Part shown: piece by piece, positions 16,727-26,776 of the stretch
How the letters are laid out: each line of letters starts with the position of its first letter
Numbering within the stretch: position 1 is the first letter of the stretch
NCBI GenBank assembly: GCA_937877565.1
Contig: CALFJB010000035.1
Coordinates: 1 to 64,000, forward strand
DNA: 64,000 bases
Origin: an uncultured Selenomonadales bacterium
Lineage (GTDB): Bacteria > Bacillota > Negativicutes > Selenomonadales > Selenomonadaceae
Direction: 5' to 3'
Made by a program: the position numbers and the translations under genes
The notes under the pieces: model-generated
Seen by the model: only the letters and a program-made list of their open reading frames with translations
Told to the model about the DNA's origin: nothing
Databases searched by the model: none

Positions 16727-18497
16727 TTATATCACACTTCTAAAAAATTTTTTAACTTCGTCGCTGTCACGTCCGAGAATTTTTTTGCCGGTTGCATTCT
16801 CCACAGCATTTAATAAATTCCACGCGCGATTGGCTATAAAATTGTCAAAATCATCATTCTGCAAATATTCAGGGTTAATCAAATGTGATTGCAAATAATT
16901 TATTAAATCTTTCAAAAGAAACGCTTGACTGCAAAGCCTTTAAATATTTACTCGGAGCATTGCCGCCAATTTTTCTGTTAGTTTTATATGAAAGCGGCGT
17001 TTTATTTATTATTGAGTTCCATTTGCGCTTGTCAAAATTATTTTTTTCACAGTAACTTTGCGGGAAAATGTGGTGTATGTCAATATTTTCTGATTGATAA
17101 GAAACAAAATCCATCGCCTTGCCGCTGATAAAATCTTTGGCGGCGTTTTGCAAAATCAGTGCCATAAAACCTTTATAAGCCGCGCTGTTTCTCGTTTGAA
17201 GTGTAGTTAATCTCATTGGAGAAAAATTTGAATCTTGTACAGTTTTTGGTAAATCGCCGCCGTAAATCCATTTTGGCACTTCCACAACATCTTTAACGTA
17301 GCGCGTTTCATTTGCCGTGCCGTAAAGTTCGCCGAATACGCCGCACCAATACCACTGCCGCAATTTTTTTCTGATATTTGAAACGTCCAGCATACTGGAT
17401 TTTTTCAAAATTGCACAAAGCACTGATAAAGGAATTAACTGCGTTGTATACGGTAAATCACGGCTTGCAAAAATTCTCTCTTCGTTTAAAAATTTTTCTG
17501 CATCTAAAAAACCGTCCGTTAAATCGATTGCAAAATTTTTATAGTTTTCCAATTTCAAATTCAGTACGTCTTTTTTCTTGCAGGTTGTAGTACTTTCATT
17601 TTTGCTTGACGAAGATAACAAAGTGCAAGCTGTCAAAAAATCTGTTTCAGAAACGTCTTTCAAAACGTCGCAAGAATTAAATTTCTTTTTGCGTAATTTC
17701 CAATCTGCGCGGAGTTGAAAATTATCCATTGCAAAAGTTGCAGTTACCAATTCAAAGGCAGTTAATTTTATTCCGCCGGTGTTGACGTTTTCAAAAACTT
17801 GACAAACTGCCTCTTTTGAAGTGTCTTTTTCAAGTACCGTAACTGGAATTTGATATTTCGGCAATTTAGATAATATTTCATTGTAAAATTTTATCCAAAT
17901 TTGCTGATTTTCCGAAAAAGCAATAAATCCCATTTGCCAAATCATAGTTTTATTGGCGTCAAAAACTATATTCAGCGGGAACATTTTATTTTTGTATTCG
18001 TTTTCAGCCGACGTTAAATCCAATTCAATATCCTTGCCAAAATTTTTAGTGATTAACTTTTCTTTCGGTACAGAAATAATGGCGTCGATTCTTTCACAAT
18101 CATCATCCAGAGCCTTTTCAATGTCAATGTAATAGTAGCGTTCAAATTCCTTTGCCTTATCGTTCCGAGTTTTGACGGGATTTTCACTGTACATTGAAAG
18201 ATAAATTGCAGTAAGTCTTTGCTGACCGTCCAAAATCAATTTTTCAGGCTTAACTTTTAAATTTTCCGCGCCTTCAATCATTCGATACTGAAATTTTACG
18301 GCGGGGTTGCCATATTCCAAAAACATTGCAACGCCAATAGGAAAATTATTTGTGATACTGGCGATTAAGGCGCGAATGTTATAGTCATCCCAAACCCAGC
18401 CGCGTTGAAAATCCGGCAACTGAATTTTGCCTTTGTCAATTTCTTTCATTAAATCTTCAAGGTTAGTATCATTCGTTTTCGTCTTAATCGCCTCCAC
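16727..18497 (-). pseudogene. DUF262/HNH (GmrSD-like) protein, frameshifted near its end
   Basis: Residues 10-120 match DUF262 (LPDFQRGWVWDD, LDGQQRLTAIYLSMY), a ParB-like nucleotide-using domain. A C-terminal HNH-type block follows: IDIHHIFPQSYCEKNNF with a distal NKTPLSYKTNRKIG. This is the GmrSD/type IV restriction architecture (family knowledge). The frame stops at 16875, but a one-base shift at the A run 16914-16917 continues into LINYLQSHLINPEYL, NDDFDNFIANRA and beyond to 16727, the usual C-terminus. One extra T on the coding strand explains it. The catalytic part is complete, so partial function is possible. The GTG start follows the previous stop by 3 bases and lacks a clear ribosome site. 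Confidence 0.82.
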
Positions 18498-18500
18498 AAT

Positions 18501-19411
18501 TTATTCAATGATTTTTGCGCTGAATTTTTCAATCAATTTAACAGGGCGGTAAGATTCTTTCGCCTGCCTCAAGCCATCCAGTCCCATATCTTCTTCGCGG
18601 TTAATGTAAATCATATTAGCCCATTCGTGAGCGATAAAATTTTGATTTATGGCGGTGTACGCGCCTCTAATTTCAGGGTCTGCTTTTTCTACGTGAATAA
18701 CCGCCGTATCAGAATTTAATTGTTCGCCGAATGTAAACGCCACGATTTTACCGCCCAAAAGAATTGCGCCGCCTTTAAGTTTGAAGTCGTCGAAGTTGTC
18801 AAAAATTTCGTGTATCGCTGCCTGTTCGTAGCACATAAATTCATCATCAGGATTGGCGGCGCGGTGTTTTTCGTACCAATTATTTAAAACTTCCCGGCAC
18901 TGCGGAATAATTCCAGCGGTTATCGGCAAATATTCAGCCGTCGGATAATCTTTGTAAAATTGATTCAAATGATTTTTCTTGCCGTGAAATTTTCTGCCGC
19001 TCAAATTTATTAAATCCTGCGCGAGGTACACATAATCAGAATTATTTCTGTCAGATGAAATTTCAAAAGTTGCGTCTGGATATTTCATCAATTCTTCAAT
19101 GAAAAATTTTTCCAGTCCTGCAAAACGAACTTCATTTTGTCCCACTCTTTGAACATTTCAATAATTTTTGTAATGGCGGAAGGAATTTTTTCACGCGCAC
19201 AAAGTGGCTGAAACGCCGAAAATTTGCCGTTCCACTCCGAACACAAATAAATTATATCGTCTTCAATCGCCCATTGCGTATTGCTAAGTTCACGCCACAT
19301 ATAAAGCCCCGTAAAACAGGCGTAGGCGTTTTCGTAATAATCCGCCTGATAAAATTTGTCAAAAATAGGTTTATCCGCTTTTTCAATCTTTTTAAAATTA
19401 ATGGTGTTCAC
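18501..19411 (-). pseudogene. DUF2156 (LPG-synthase C-domain-like) protein, frameshifted
   Basis: Two frames together form one protein of about 303 aa. The first (19411 to 19088) holds the N-terminus with YENAYACFTGLYMWREL, and the second (19145 to 18501) continues with DRNNSDYVYLAQDLINLSGRKFHGKKNHLNQF, typical of the DUF2156 family related to the catalytic domain of phosphatidylglycerol lysyltransferases. They join if one base is added to the C run at 19141-19143 (a G run on the coding strand), giving FKEWGQNEVRF. The start is probably GTG at 19411 with GAGG unusually close. Either a true frameshift or a sequence error. Confidence 0.78.
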
Positions 19412-19426
19412 GTCCTCTAAAAAATT

Positions 19427-19627
19427 TTAATCGTCGCCGCCGTCATCGCCGCCACTGTCATAATCGTTGTCGTCGTCATCGTCATGGTAACGGCTGCTGT
19501 AGCTGTTGTGGCTACTGTTTCGGCTGTAATAGCTGTCATCGTCGTCATAATCGCTGTCGCCGGAATTGTAAGGGCGGCGTTGATTCGGCTGACGATTTTG
19601 ATTTAATGGCTGATTAAAAATTCCCAT
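19427..19627 (-). CDS. Small Asp/Ser/Tyr-rich acidic protein
   Basis: 66 aa of low complexity. The N-terminus MGIFNQPLNQNRQPNQRRP is Asn/Gln/Arg-rich; the rest consists of Asp runs with Ser, Tyr and Gly, ending GGDDGGDD. No membrane segment or known domain. A good ribosome site (GGAGGCG, 5 bases before ATG) supports translation. It lies 12 bases after purL on the same strand, so it is probably cotranscribed. Possible roles include cation binding or a disordered linker protein; none can be shown. Confidence 0.6.
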   Translation of the reverse strand: MGIFNQPLNQNRQPNQRRPYNSGDSDYDDDDSYYSRNSSHNSYSSRYHDDDDDNDYDSGGDDGGDD

Positions 19628-19639
19628 TGTAGTCGCCTC

Positions 19640-22600
19640 CTACGAAAAATAATTAACTCCTGCCTCAAATAAACGCTGATTTTTATTGCCCGGTACATTT
19701 TTAGAAACATTTTCGCCAATACGCTCGGAATGTCCCATTTTGCCGAAAATTCGCCCGTCCGCGCTGGTAATTCCTTCAATCGCAAAAGTTGAGCCGTTGG
19801 GATTGAAAGGCAATTCGCTTGTAGGCTCGCCGTCAAAATTTACGTACTGCGTGGCAATTTGCCCGTTCGCAATTAATTTTTCTAAAACTGAATCGTTCGC
19901 AACAAATCTGCCTTCGCCGTGCGAAACTGCGATTGTATGAATATCGCCGACAGAATTATTTGCAAGCCACGGGGATAAATTACTTGAAACGCGGGTAAAT
20001 ACCATTTGGCTGACGTGCCGCCCCAATGTGTTGTATGTCAAAGTTGGCGAATCTTTTTCAAGGTTGCGAATTTCGCCGTAAGGTAAAAGCCCCAATTTTA
20101 CCAACGCTTGAAAACCGTTGCAAATTCCCAAAATTAAGCCGTCACGATTTTTGATAAGTTCCATAACTTCAGCAGAAATTTTTTCATTCCTGAACATTGC
20201 CGCAATAAATTTACCGCTGCCGTCAGGTTCATCGCCGCCGCTGAATCCGCCCGGGATCATAATTATTTGAGAATTTTTAATTGCGTCAACCATTGCGCTA
20301 ATACTTTCTTCAACTGCCGCCGCCGTCAAATTTCTAATTACAAAAATATTCGGCACTGCGCCCGCGTTCCGCCAAACTTTCGCGCTGTCGTATTCGCAAT
20401 TTGTACCGGGAAAAACAGGAATAAAAACGCGCGGCTTTGCAATTTTAATTTTTGCCTTGTGTCTAAAATCTGCCTTGTAAGAAATTGGATTTAAAATTTT
20501 TGAATCAGAATTTGCTTGAGTGGGGAAAATTTTTTCAAGCGGTTCAGTCCAAACTTTTTTAATTTCGTCGAGAGAAATTTTAACGTCGCCAATTTCAATT
20601 TGCGGCAATGAAATTGTTTCGCCAAGTTCCGTAAAATCCAATTCGACGCCGTCCGCCGCCTCTAAAATCAAACTGCCGTAATTTTTTTCAAACAGTCGAA
20701 CGTCTTCATCAAATTTAAAGCCAATGTCATTACCAACCGCCATTTTTGAAATTGCCTCCGCAATTCCGCCAACGCCAATGCTCATAGCCGCCACAACTTT
20801 TCCCGCGCTGATGTGACTGTTTACCGTCGTAAATTTTTTCCGCAATTCCCTAAAATGCGGGATATTAAATTCATCGCGGGGACAATCGACAATATAAACT
20901 CTGTGACCGGCTGATTTAAATTCCGGCGAAATAATTTTATCTGCGTCAATCGCCGCCACCGCAAAACTTACCAACGTTGGCGGTACATTCAAATTTTCAA
21001 AAGTACCGCTCATTGAATCCTTACCGCCAATCGCCGCTACGCCAAAATTCATTTGCGCCTTGAACGCGCCCAATAACGCCGCAAAAGGTTTTCCCCATTT
21101 GTCGGGATTTTTTTCAAGCCGTTCAAAGTATTCTTGGAAAGTCAAATAAGCCTTTGAAAAATCCGCGCCCATTGCCGTAAGTTTCGCCAAACTTGAGGTC
21201 ACGGCGTCAATCGCTCCATGATACGGACTCCACGCAGAAATTTTGGCGTCAAATCCGTAAGTCATAACCGTTGCGGTTTTTGTTTCGCCGTCTACAGGAA
21301 GTTTCGCCGCCATACCTTCCGCCGGTGTAAGTTGATTTTTCCCGCCAAACGGCATTAAAACCGTACCCGCGCCAACTGTTGAATCAAAACGCTCAACCAA
21401 TCCTTTTTGACTGCAAACATTTAACTTTTGCAAATTTTTCAGCCACGCAGTTTTTATATCTTCAGAAAGTCTTTGGCGCAAATAATTTTCAACCTGCGCG
21501 ACGTTGGCGTTAATGTGTTGCTGTACGCCGTTAGTATCGAAAAATTTTCTACTGACGTTTACAATTTCCTTGCCGCGCCACGTCATTACCAATTTGTTAT
21601 TTTCCGTGACTTCGGCAATTTTGTAAGCCTCCAAATTTTCTTCGTCGGCAAATTTGATAAAAGTTTCAACGTCATTTTTATCAAGTACAACCGCCATTCT
21701 TTCCTGCGATTCAGAAATTGCAAGCTCCGTACCGTCTAAGCCTTCATATTTTTTTCGCACGGCGTCAAGATTTATTTTTAAACCTTCGGCAAGTTCGCCA
21801 ACTGCAACTGCCACGCCGCCCGCGCCAAAGTCATTGCAACGCTTAATCAGTTTTGAAACGTTGGAATTTCTGAAAAGGCGTTGAATTTTCCTTTCAGTGG
21901 GCGCGTTACCTTTTTGAACTTCCGCGCCGCTTTTCGTCAAAGATTCTGCCGTGTGAATTTTACTTGAACCGGTTGCTCCGCCAATTCCATCGCGTCCCGT
22001 GCGTCCGCCCAATAAAACTACAACATCGCCCGCAACAGGTTTATTTCTTACAACGTTTGAAGTTGGAGCGGCGGCAATTACCGCGCCAATTTCCATTCGC
22101 TTTGCCATATAACCTTCGTGATAAATTTCTTTGACAAATCCCGTTGCAAGACCAATTTGGTTGCCGTAGGAGCTGTAACCTTGAGCCGCCTCGCGTACAA
22201 TTTTTTTCTGCGGAAGTTTACCGGGCAAAGTTTCAGCCAAAGATTTTCTCGGATCTGCCGCGCCGGTAATTCTCATTGCTTGATAAACGTATGAACGCCC
22301 GCTTAAAGGATCTCTTATAGCTCCGCCTAAACAAGTTGCCGCGCCGCCGAACGGCTCAATTTCGGTCGGGTGGTTGTGCGTTTCATTTTTGAACATTACA
22401 AGCCAATCTTCGTTTTGCCCGTCAACATTTGCCGTAACTTTGATACTGCAGGCGTTAATTTCTTCAGATTCATCAAGATTTTTCAAAGTGCCGTTAGCTT
22501 TTTGAATTTTCGCCGCGATTGTCCCCAAATCCATTAAAGAAATAGATTTTTTCGTGTTGCCGTAAAGTTTTTTTCTTGCGTCAAGATATTGATTGAAAGT

Positions 22601-23350
22601 AGTTTCAATTTCCGCGCGATATTTTCCGTCGGAAAAAGTTACATTGTCAATCGCCGTTGTAAAAGTTGTGTGGCGGCAATGGTCGCTCCAATAAGTATCA
22701 ATAACTTTTAATTCGGTAATTGTCGGCGGGCGGTTTTCTTCGTCACAGAAATATTTTTGGCAGAATTTTAAATCGTCGAAACTCATTGCAAAGCCGCGTT
22801 CGCTCAAAAAATTTTTTAATTGTTCGTCGTCAAAATTATTGAAGTCGTCCAAAATTTCAACGTCTTCAATTTCTGCAACAGAATCTTTTAAAGTTTTCGG
22901 CAGTTTAAAATTTGCCTCCTGCGTTTCAATCGGGTTAATTACGTAGCGTTTGACTTTTAAAAAATCTGCGTCGGAAATTTCGCCGCTAAGTGAAATAATT
23001 TTTGCGGTACGAATTAAAGGGCGTTCCTTGCCTGTAACAAGTTGGCAACATTGCGCGGCAGAATCTGCGCGTTGGTCGAATTGTCCCGGCAAATATTCAA
23101 CTGCAAAAGTTCGTTGCAAATTTAAATCTGTAGGAAGTTTTTCTGAAATTGTATCAAGATTATTTTCTGAAAAAACTTCGACGCAAACTTTTTTAAAATC
23201 TTCGTCAGTCATTCCTTCCACGTCGTAACGAACAAAAAGGCGAACGTCTTTCAAGTTTTGCAAATTTAAAGTTTCGCGAAAATCTGAAAGCATTTGACGC
23301 GCCGGAATATTAAAGCTCGGTCGTTTTTCTACATAAATTCTTTTTACCAT
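19640..23350 (-). CDS. purL: Phosphoribosylformylglycinamidine synthase, single-chain
   Basis: Fourth step of purine synthesis: FGAR + Gln + ATP to FGAM. The 1236-aa chain joins the FGAM synthase and glutaminase parts, as in many Clostridia and Proteobacteria. Visible landmarks are TYWSDHCRHTTF, FKNETHNHPTEIEPFGGAATC, the second AIRS-like half with GGKDSMSGTF, and the class I glutaminase domain from about residue 980 with PVFPGTNCEYDSAK, the nucleophile in ILGICNGFQ and the His/Glu pair in AVSHGEGRF. GGAGGTTT precedes the ATG. No other pur gene is in the window. Confidence 0.97.
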   Translation of the reverse strand: MVKRIYVEKRPSFNIPARQMLSDFRETLNLQNLKDVRLFVRYDVEGMTDEDFKKVCVEVFSENNLDTISEKLPTDLNLQRTFAVEYLPGQFDQRADSAAQCCQLVTGKERPLIRTAKIISLSGEISDADFLKVKRYVINPIETQEANFKLPKTLKDSVAEIEDVEILDDFNNFDDEQLKNFLSERGFAMSFDDLKFCQKYFCDEENRPPTITELKVIDTYWSDHCRHTTFTTAIDNVTFSDGKYRAEIETTFNQYLDARKKLYGNTKKSISLMDLGTIAAKIQKANGTLKNLDESEEINACSIKVTANVDGQNEDWLVMFKNETHNHPTEIEPFGGAATCLGGAIRDPLSGRSYVYQAMRITGAADPRKSLAETLPGKLPQKKIVREAAQGYSSYGNQIGLATGFVKEIYHEGYMAKRMEIGAVIAAAPTSNVVRNKPVAGDVVVLLGGRTGRDGIGGATGSSKIHTAESLTKSGAEVQKGNAPTERKIQRLFRNSNVSKLIKRCNDFGAGGVAVAVGELAEGLKINLDAVRKKYEGLDGTELAISESQERMAVVLDKNDVETFIKFADEENLEAYKIAEVTENNKLVMTWRGKEIVNVSRKFFDTNGVQQHINANVAQVENYLRQRLSEDIKTAWLKNLQKLNVCSQKGLVERFDSTVGAGTVLMPFGGKNQLTPAEGMAAKLPVDGETKTATVMTYGFDAKISAWSPYHGAIDAVTSSLAKLTAMGADFSKAYLTFQEYFERLEKNPDKWGKPFAALLGAFKAQMNFGVAAIGGKDSMSGTFENLNVPPTLVSFAVAAIDADKIISPEFKSAGHRVYIVDCPRDEFNIPHFRELRKKFTTVNSHISAGKVVAAMSIGVGGIAEAISKMAVGNDIGFKFDEDVRLFEKNYGSLILEAADGVELDFTELGETISLPQIEIGDVKISLDEIKKVWTEPLEKIFPTQANSDSKILNPISYKADFRHKAKIKIAKPRVFIPVFPGTNCEYDSAKVWRNAGAVPNIFVIRNLTAAAVEESISAMVDAIKNSQIIMIPGGFSGGDEPDGSGKFIAAMFRNEKISAEVMELIKNRDGLILGICNGFQALVKLGLLPYGEIRNLEKDSPTLTYNTLGRHVSQMVFTRVSSNLSPWLANNSVGDIHTIAVSHGEGRFVANDSVLEKLIANGQIATQYVNFDGEPTSELPFNPNGSTFAIEGITSADGRIFGKMGHSERIGENVSKNVPGNKNQRLFEAGVNYFS

Positions 23351-23363
23351 TTTAAACCTCCAA

Positions 23364-25265
23364 TTATACGTTGAACCCCAACTTCAACAAAATTTTTCTT
23401 ATCAATCTTAAGAATTTAAAAACAGGTGACGGTAATCGCGGCTTTAAAAAAAGTTTAAAACATTGGACAGTTGTCAAATTTGTTAAGTATTTGGAAATTA
23501 GCGGCTCGACCAATCCAAAATTTTGGGGAAGCTCGAATGACGAAATACCGTATGGATTCATTGAAAAATACATAAAATTTTCCAATTCCGTTTTTGCAAA
23601 TTCTTCAGTCATTATCCAGCCGGTGTAAAATCCTTCAGCCTGCGCCGCAAATGGAAAAATTCTTTCCAGTGCGTGGCTTACCGTTCCATCTGTCGGCATT
23701 GGTTCAGCCGGAAAATCTTCAACTGTCCAATTTTTATCCGTGATTTTTTTTAAAGCGGCAGTCCTGCACCAAAAGACGCTGCCTATTGCCAACGGAAATT
23801 GTCCCGCGTCTATAAATTCCGTTGGAATGTCAATTTCTTTGGCTAATTTTACGGTACTTTCGTAACATTCGCCCGACCAATATTTATTGAAAAATAATAA
23901 AAATTTGTAGCCGCCGTTGTATGGAAATGGCGGTGCCAATAAACCTAAGCGCGGCTCTGCCTCAAACGTCGAAAGAATATTTCTTACAAAATTTTCGCCG
24001 CCAAGTGCATTTTCCCATAAAAGCCGAAAAAAAGAACTGCCAATGGCGATAGATTCATTTTCACGCAAAGATTTTTTATCGTGGACAAAACAAAGATACT
24101 TGTACTTTTCAAAAATATCTGCACAACCTACAAGCAAAGCTGAAATATCACGCCCGCGATTTGAAACTAAACGCACTTCAGCATTTATTTTCGCCGAACG
24201 CAATAAATTTTCTACCGTCAATTTTTTCTGTTCACTGCTGACAGTAACAATAATTGAAATTCCGCGCGGCAAACTGCTTAAATATTTAATACATTCCGGC
24301 ATTAAATCTTCATAGTACAAATGAGCAATAACCGCAGTTTCTTTAAAAATTTTTGGCGAATTGAAATTTGAAATTTTATCAGACAAAATATAGTCTAAGC
24401 CCAAATATTCCTTCGTCAATGCAATATTTTGTTTCCTCAAAAGATTTTGCCAAATTAAATTTAAATCGTAATTTGTATTTTGGGCAATGTAATGCAAACT
24501 GCGCCGCGCCTCATCGCTGTAATTTTCCTTCAGATTATGTCGCCGCTCCGTCATAAAAACTTTTTTCTTTATGATTGGGCAGTTAAAATTTTCCATCAAC
24601 TTTTTGGGATTAACCAAAGTATGATCTATATGAGCGGCGTATATTTTTTCGATTTCCCGCGTATCGCAATAAGCGGCGTAAGTAAAACCTTTGTCAGAAA
24701 ATATTTTTGTGAAGCAAACTTCATTCAATCGAATAGCCTCTTGAAAATTATGTGGAATGTCTAGATTTTGCCAATACTCCAGAAATTCCGGAGAGTGCAA
24801 CATTTTTTGACGAATAACCAAAAAATAAGATTGAATATGCTCCGGAATAAAACCGTATGGACAAATATTTAACTCATCCTCAATTTGAGCATGAACCGTA
24901 ATTCCCCAAAAATCCGCCTCCGGTTTTTCGGCGTCCATTTTATTAAAAACTTCGGTAAACGAATAGAAAGGACCATAAAAAGAATTGTTAAATATAAGCA
25001 ATTCGTCATATTCATTTAAATTTTTATCTAAAATTCCTTTTTTCCACGCCGCCATATCGAATCCGACATTTTCGCGCACTTGTACATCTTCGGTAATTTT
25101 TTCTAAGCGTTGGCGCGATTCGGCAGTTAATTTTCCGTTGCAAACAATCGCCAAATGTGTCAGCGTTTTTTTTATATCCTCCAACAAAAAAATAATATAA
25201 TCATCAATAATTCCATCGCTATCATAAGTGCAAAAGATTCCCAGTCTTTTCAGCAAAAGTATCAC
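23364..25265 (-). CDS. RgpF-type rhamnan synthesis glycosyltransferase
   Basis: 633 aa, matching the rhamnan synthesis protein F (RgpF) family that builds cell-surface polysaccharide. The two repeated halves both have the family pattern: ENVGFDMAAWKKGI with LLIFNNSFYGPFY in the first half, SNRGRDISALLVGC with FVHDKKS in the second. The C-terminus is hydrophobic/basic and may sit at the membrane. The GTG at 25265 overlaps the upstream stop (GTGA). A TTG at 25256 with AAGGTGA before it is an equally good start. It belongs to a set of three glycosyltransferase genes. Confidence 0.87.
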   Translation of the reverse strand: MILLLKRLGIFCTYDSDGIIDDYIIFLLEDIKKTLTHLAIVCNGKLTAESRQRLEKITEDVQVRENVGFDMAAWKKGILDKNLNEYDELLIFNNSFYGPFYSFTEVFNKMDAEKPEADFWGITVHAQIEDELNICPYGFIPEHIQSYFLVIRQKMLHSPEFLEYWQNLDIPHNFQEAIRLNEVCFTKIFSDKGFTYAAYCDTREIEKIYAAHIDHTLVNPKKLMENFNCPIIKKKVFMTERRHNLKENYSDEARRSLHYIAQNTNYDLNLIWQNLLRKQNIALTKEYLGLDYILSDKISNFNSPKIFKETAVIAHLYYEDLMPECIKYLSSLPRGISIIVTVSSEQKKLTVENLLRSAKINAEVRLVSNRGRDISALLVGCADIFEKYKYLCFVHDKKSLRENESIAIGSSFFRLLWENALGGENFVRNILSTFEAEPRLGLLAPPFPYNGGYKFLLFFNKYWSGECYESTVKLAKEIDIPTEFIDAGQFPLAIGSVFWCRTAALKKITDKNWTVEDFPAEPMPTDGTVSHALERIFPFAAQAEGFYTGWIMTEEFAKTELENFMYFSMNPYGISSFELPQNFGLVEPLISKYLTNLTTVQCFKLFLKPRLPSPVFKFLRLIRKILLKLGFNV

Positions 25266-26728
25266 CTTGTTTTTAAAATTTGCGTTAAAAGTTTCCTTTT
25301 AATTTTTTGAATTGTGCCATTCGATTTAGATTTTTCAAGTATCATATCTTCAACCTCTTGAATTATCGGCGGCAGAGAATTTTTTACCGTACCAATAATT
25401 TCAATGTGAATTTTTCCCGCCGGAATTTCTTTATTGACAACAAAATAAGGATCGTCGCCAAGAAAATAAAAATACCCGTCGATTATTTGAATTGCATTTG
25501 TAATAAAATCGTTGACAATTTCGCCATTTATAGAAAATTTATCTATCTTAACGGTACAAGTTATTTTGTCGTCAGGGTCGAAACGCAACCGCACAATTTT
25601 TTTATCAGATTGAAAATCGAAACTTACCTCAAAATTTTTTTCCATTCTTATCATTGTTTGTTTGGTAAGCGCGTCAGATTCTTTAAAATTTTCGCCGAAG
25701 TCAATGTACAAACGGCAATTCAAAATTTTTAACTGCGATTTTATGGAAAAAGAATCAATCTTGCCGGTATCTTCGATAAAAGATTTTTCGTCGTAGTCGT
25801 ACAATTTCTTTATTTGTGCGCGGTCGTTTTCATTATGGATTAAATCATACAATATTTCAAGTGCCAATTTTTGAAACGGCAAGCTGTTTCTTTTAAAACA
25901 TAATTGCGCAAATGCAAACGCGGTATTTATTTCTTTGCCCATCAAAAATTTTCTTGCCTCTGGAAAAACTTTCAGAAAAAATTCTTTGTCTTGTATAATT
26001 GGCAAAAATTCTCTGGCTGCAAAATATTCTTCGTTGTTTACACGAATTGCCTTTTCTAAATTCAACGAGCTTACAGAATTTTGTTCGCCGCGCCGAAGTC
26101 GAAATTTTATTAACTCCTCTTCCATAACATAAATATTTTTTTTCAGTAAAAGATTTACCCACGTAAAATAATCCGGCAACTGAAAAAATCGTGGATTATG
26201 AATAAAATACTGCGGGTGGTTACGCGCCAAAATACTTGGATGACAAAAACAATTCATTTTCCAAAACAAATGATTGAGCCACTCTTCACGCGAACGATTT
26301 TTTTGCTTGAAAATATTTTTGTAATGATGATTTTCCGGCAAGTCGTAAATTTCGCCGCTCTCGTCAATGAATTTTGCTTGAGTGAAACAAGCTTCATATT
26401 CTGGATGATTTTCAAGAAATTGCAGTTGCTTTTCAATTTTATCCAGTTCCCAAACGTCGTCGGAATGTTGAAGGGCAATATACTGCCCTTTGGAAATTTT
26501 AGCCCCCGCCTGCAACATTTGAACGGCTCCGATATTTTCTTCATTCAGAAATAATTTAATTCGTTCGTCTTTGAAAGTTTTTATAACTTCGTGGCTGTTG
26601 TCGGTTGAGCCATCATCAAAAATTAAAAGTTCAAAATCTGAAAAAGTTTGATTTAATACACTTTCAATGGCGGCAGCAATATATTTTTCGTGGTTGTACG
26701 AAGTTAGAATTATGCTAACTTTTGGCAT
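25262..26728 (-). CDS. Family 2 glycosyltransferase with long C-terminal region
   Basis: 488 aa. The N-terminal 230 residues are a GT-A glycosyltransferase: SIILTSYNHEKYI, NQTFSDFELLIFDDGSTDNS, and the metal-binding ALQHSDD. The remaining part (about 330-488) is predicted beta-rich with DFGENFKESDA and KIVRLRFDPDDKI, resembling regions attached to surface-glycan transferases, but I do not recognise a named domain. GGAGGG precedes the ATG. It overlaps the RgpF-like gene by 4 bases, so the two are coupled and probably act on the same polysaccharide. Confidence 0.88.
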   Translation of the reverse strand: MPKVSIILTSYNHEKYIAAAIESVLNQTFSDFELLIFDDGSTDNSHEVIKTFKDERIKLFLNEENIGAVQMLQAGAKISKGQYIALQHSDDVWELDKIEKQLQFLENHPEYEACFTQAKFIDESGEIYDLPENHHYKNIFKQKNRSREEWLNHLFWKMNCFCHPSILARNHPQYFIHNPRFFQLPDYFTWVNLLLKKNIYVMEEELIKFRLRRGEQNSVSSLNLEKAIRVNNEEYFAAREFLPIIQDKEFFLKVFPEARKFLMGKEINTAFAFAQLCFKRNSLPFQKLALEILYDLIHNENDRAQIKKLYDYDEKSFIEDTGKIDSFSIKSQLKILNCRLYIDFGENFKESDALTKQTMIRMEKNFEVSFDFQSDKKIVRLRFDPDDKITCTVKIDKFSINGEIVNDFITNAIQIIDGYFYFLGDDPYFVVNKEIPAGKIHIEIIGTVKNSLPPIIQEVEDMILEKSKSNGTIQKIKRKLLTQILKTR

Positions 26729-26776
26729 AAAATCCCTCCATTAATAAAAATGTTTATAAAAAATTTTAAAACTCTT

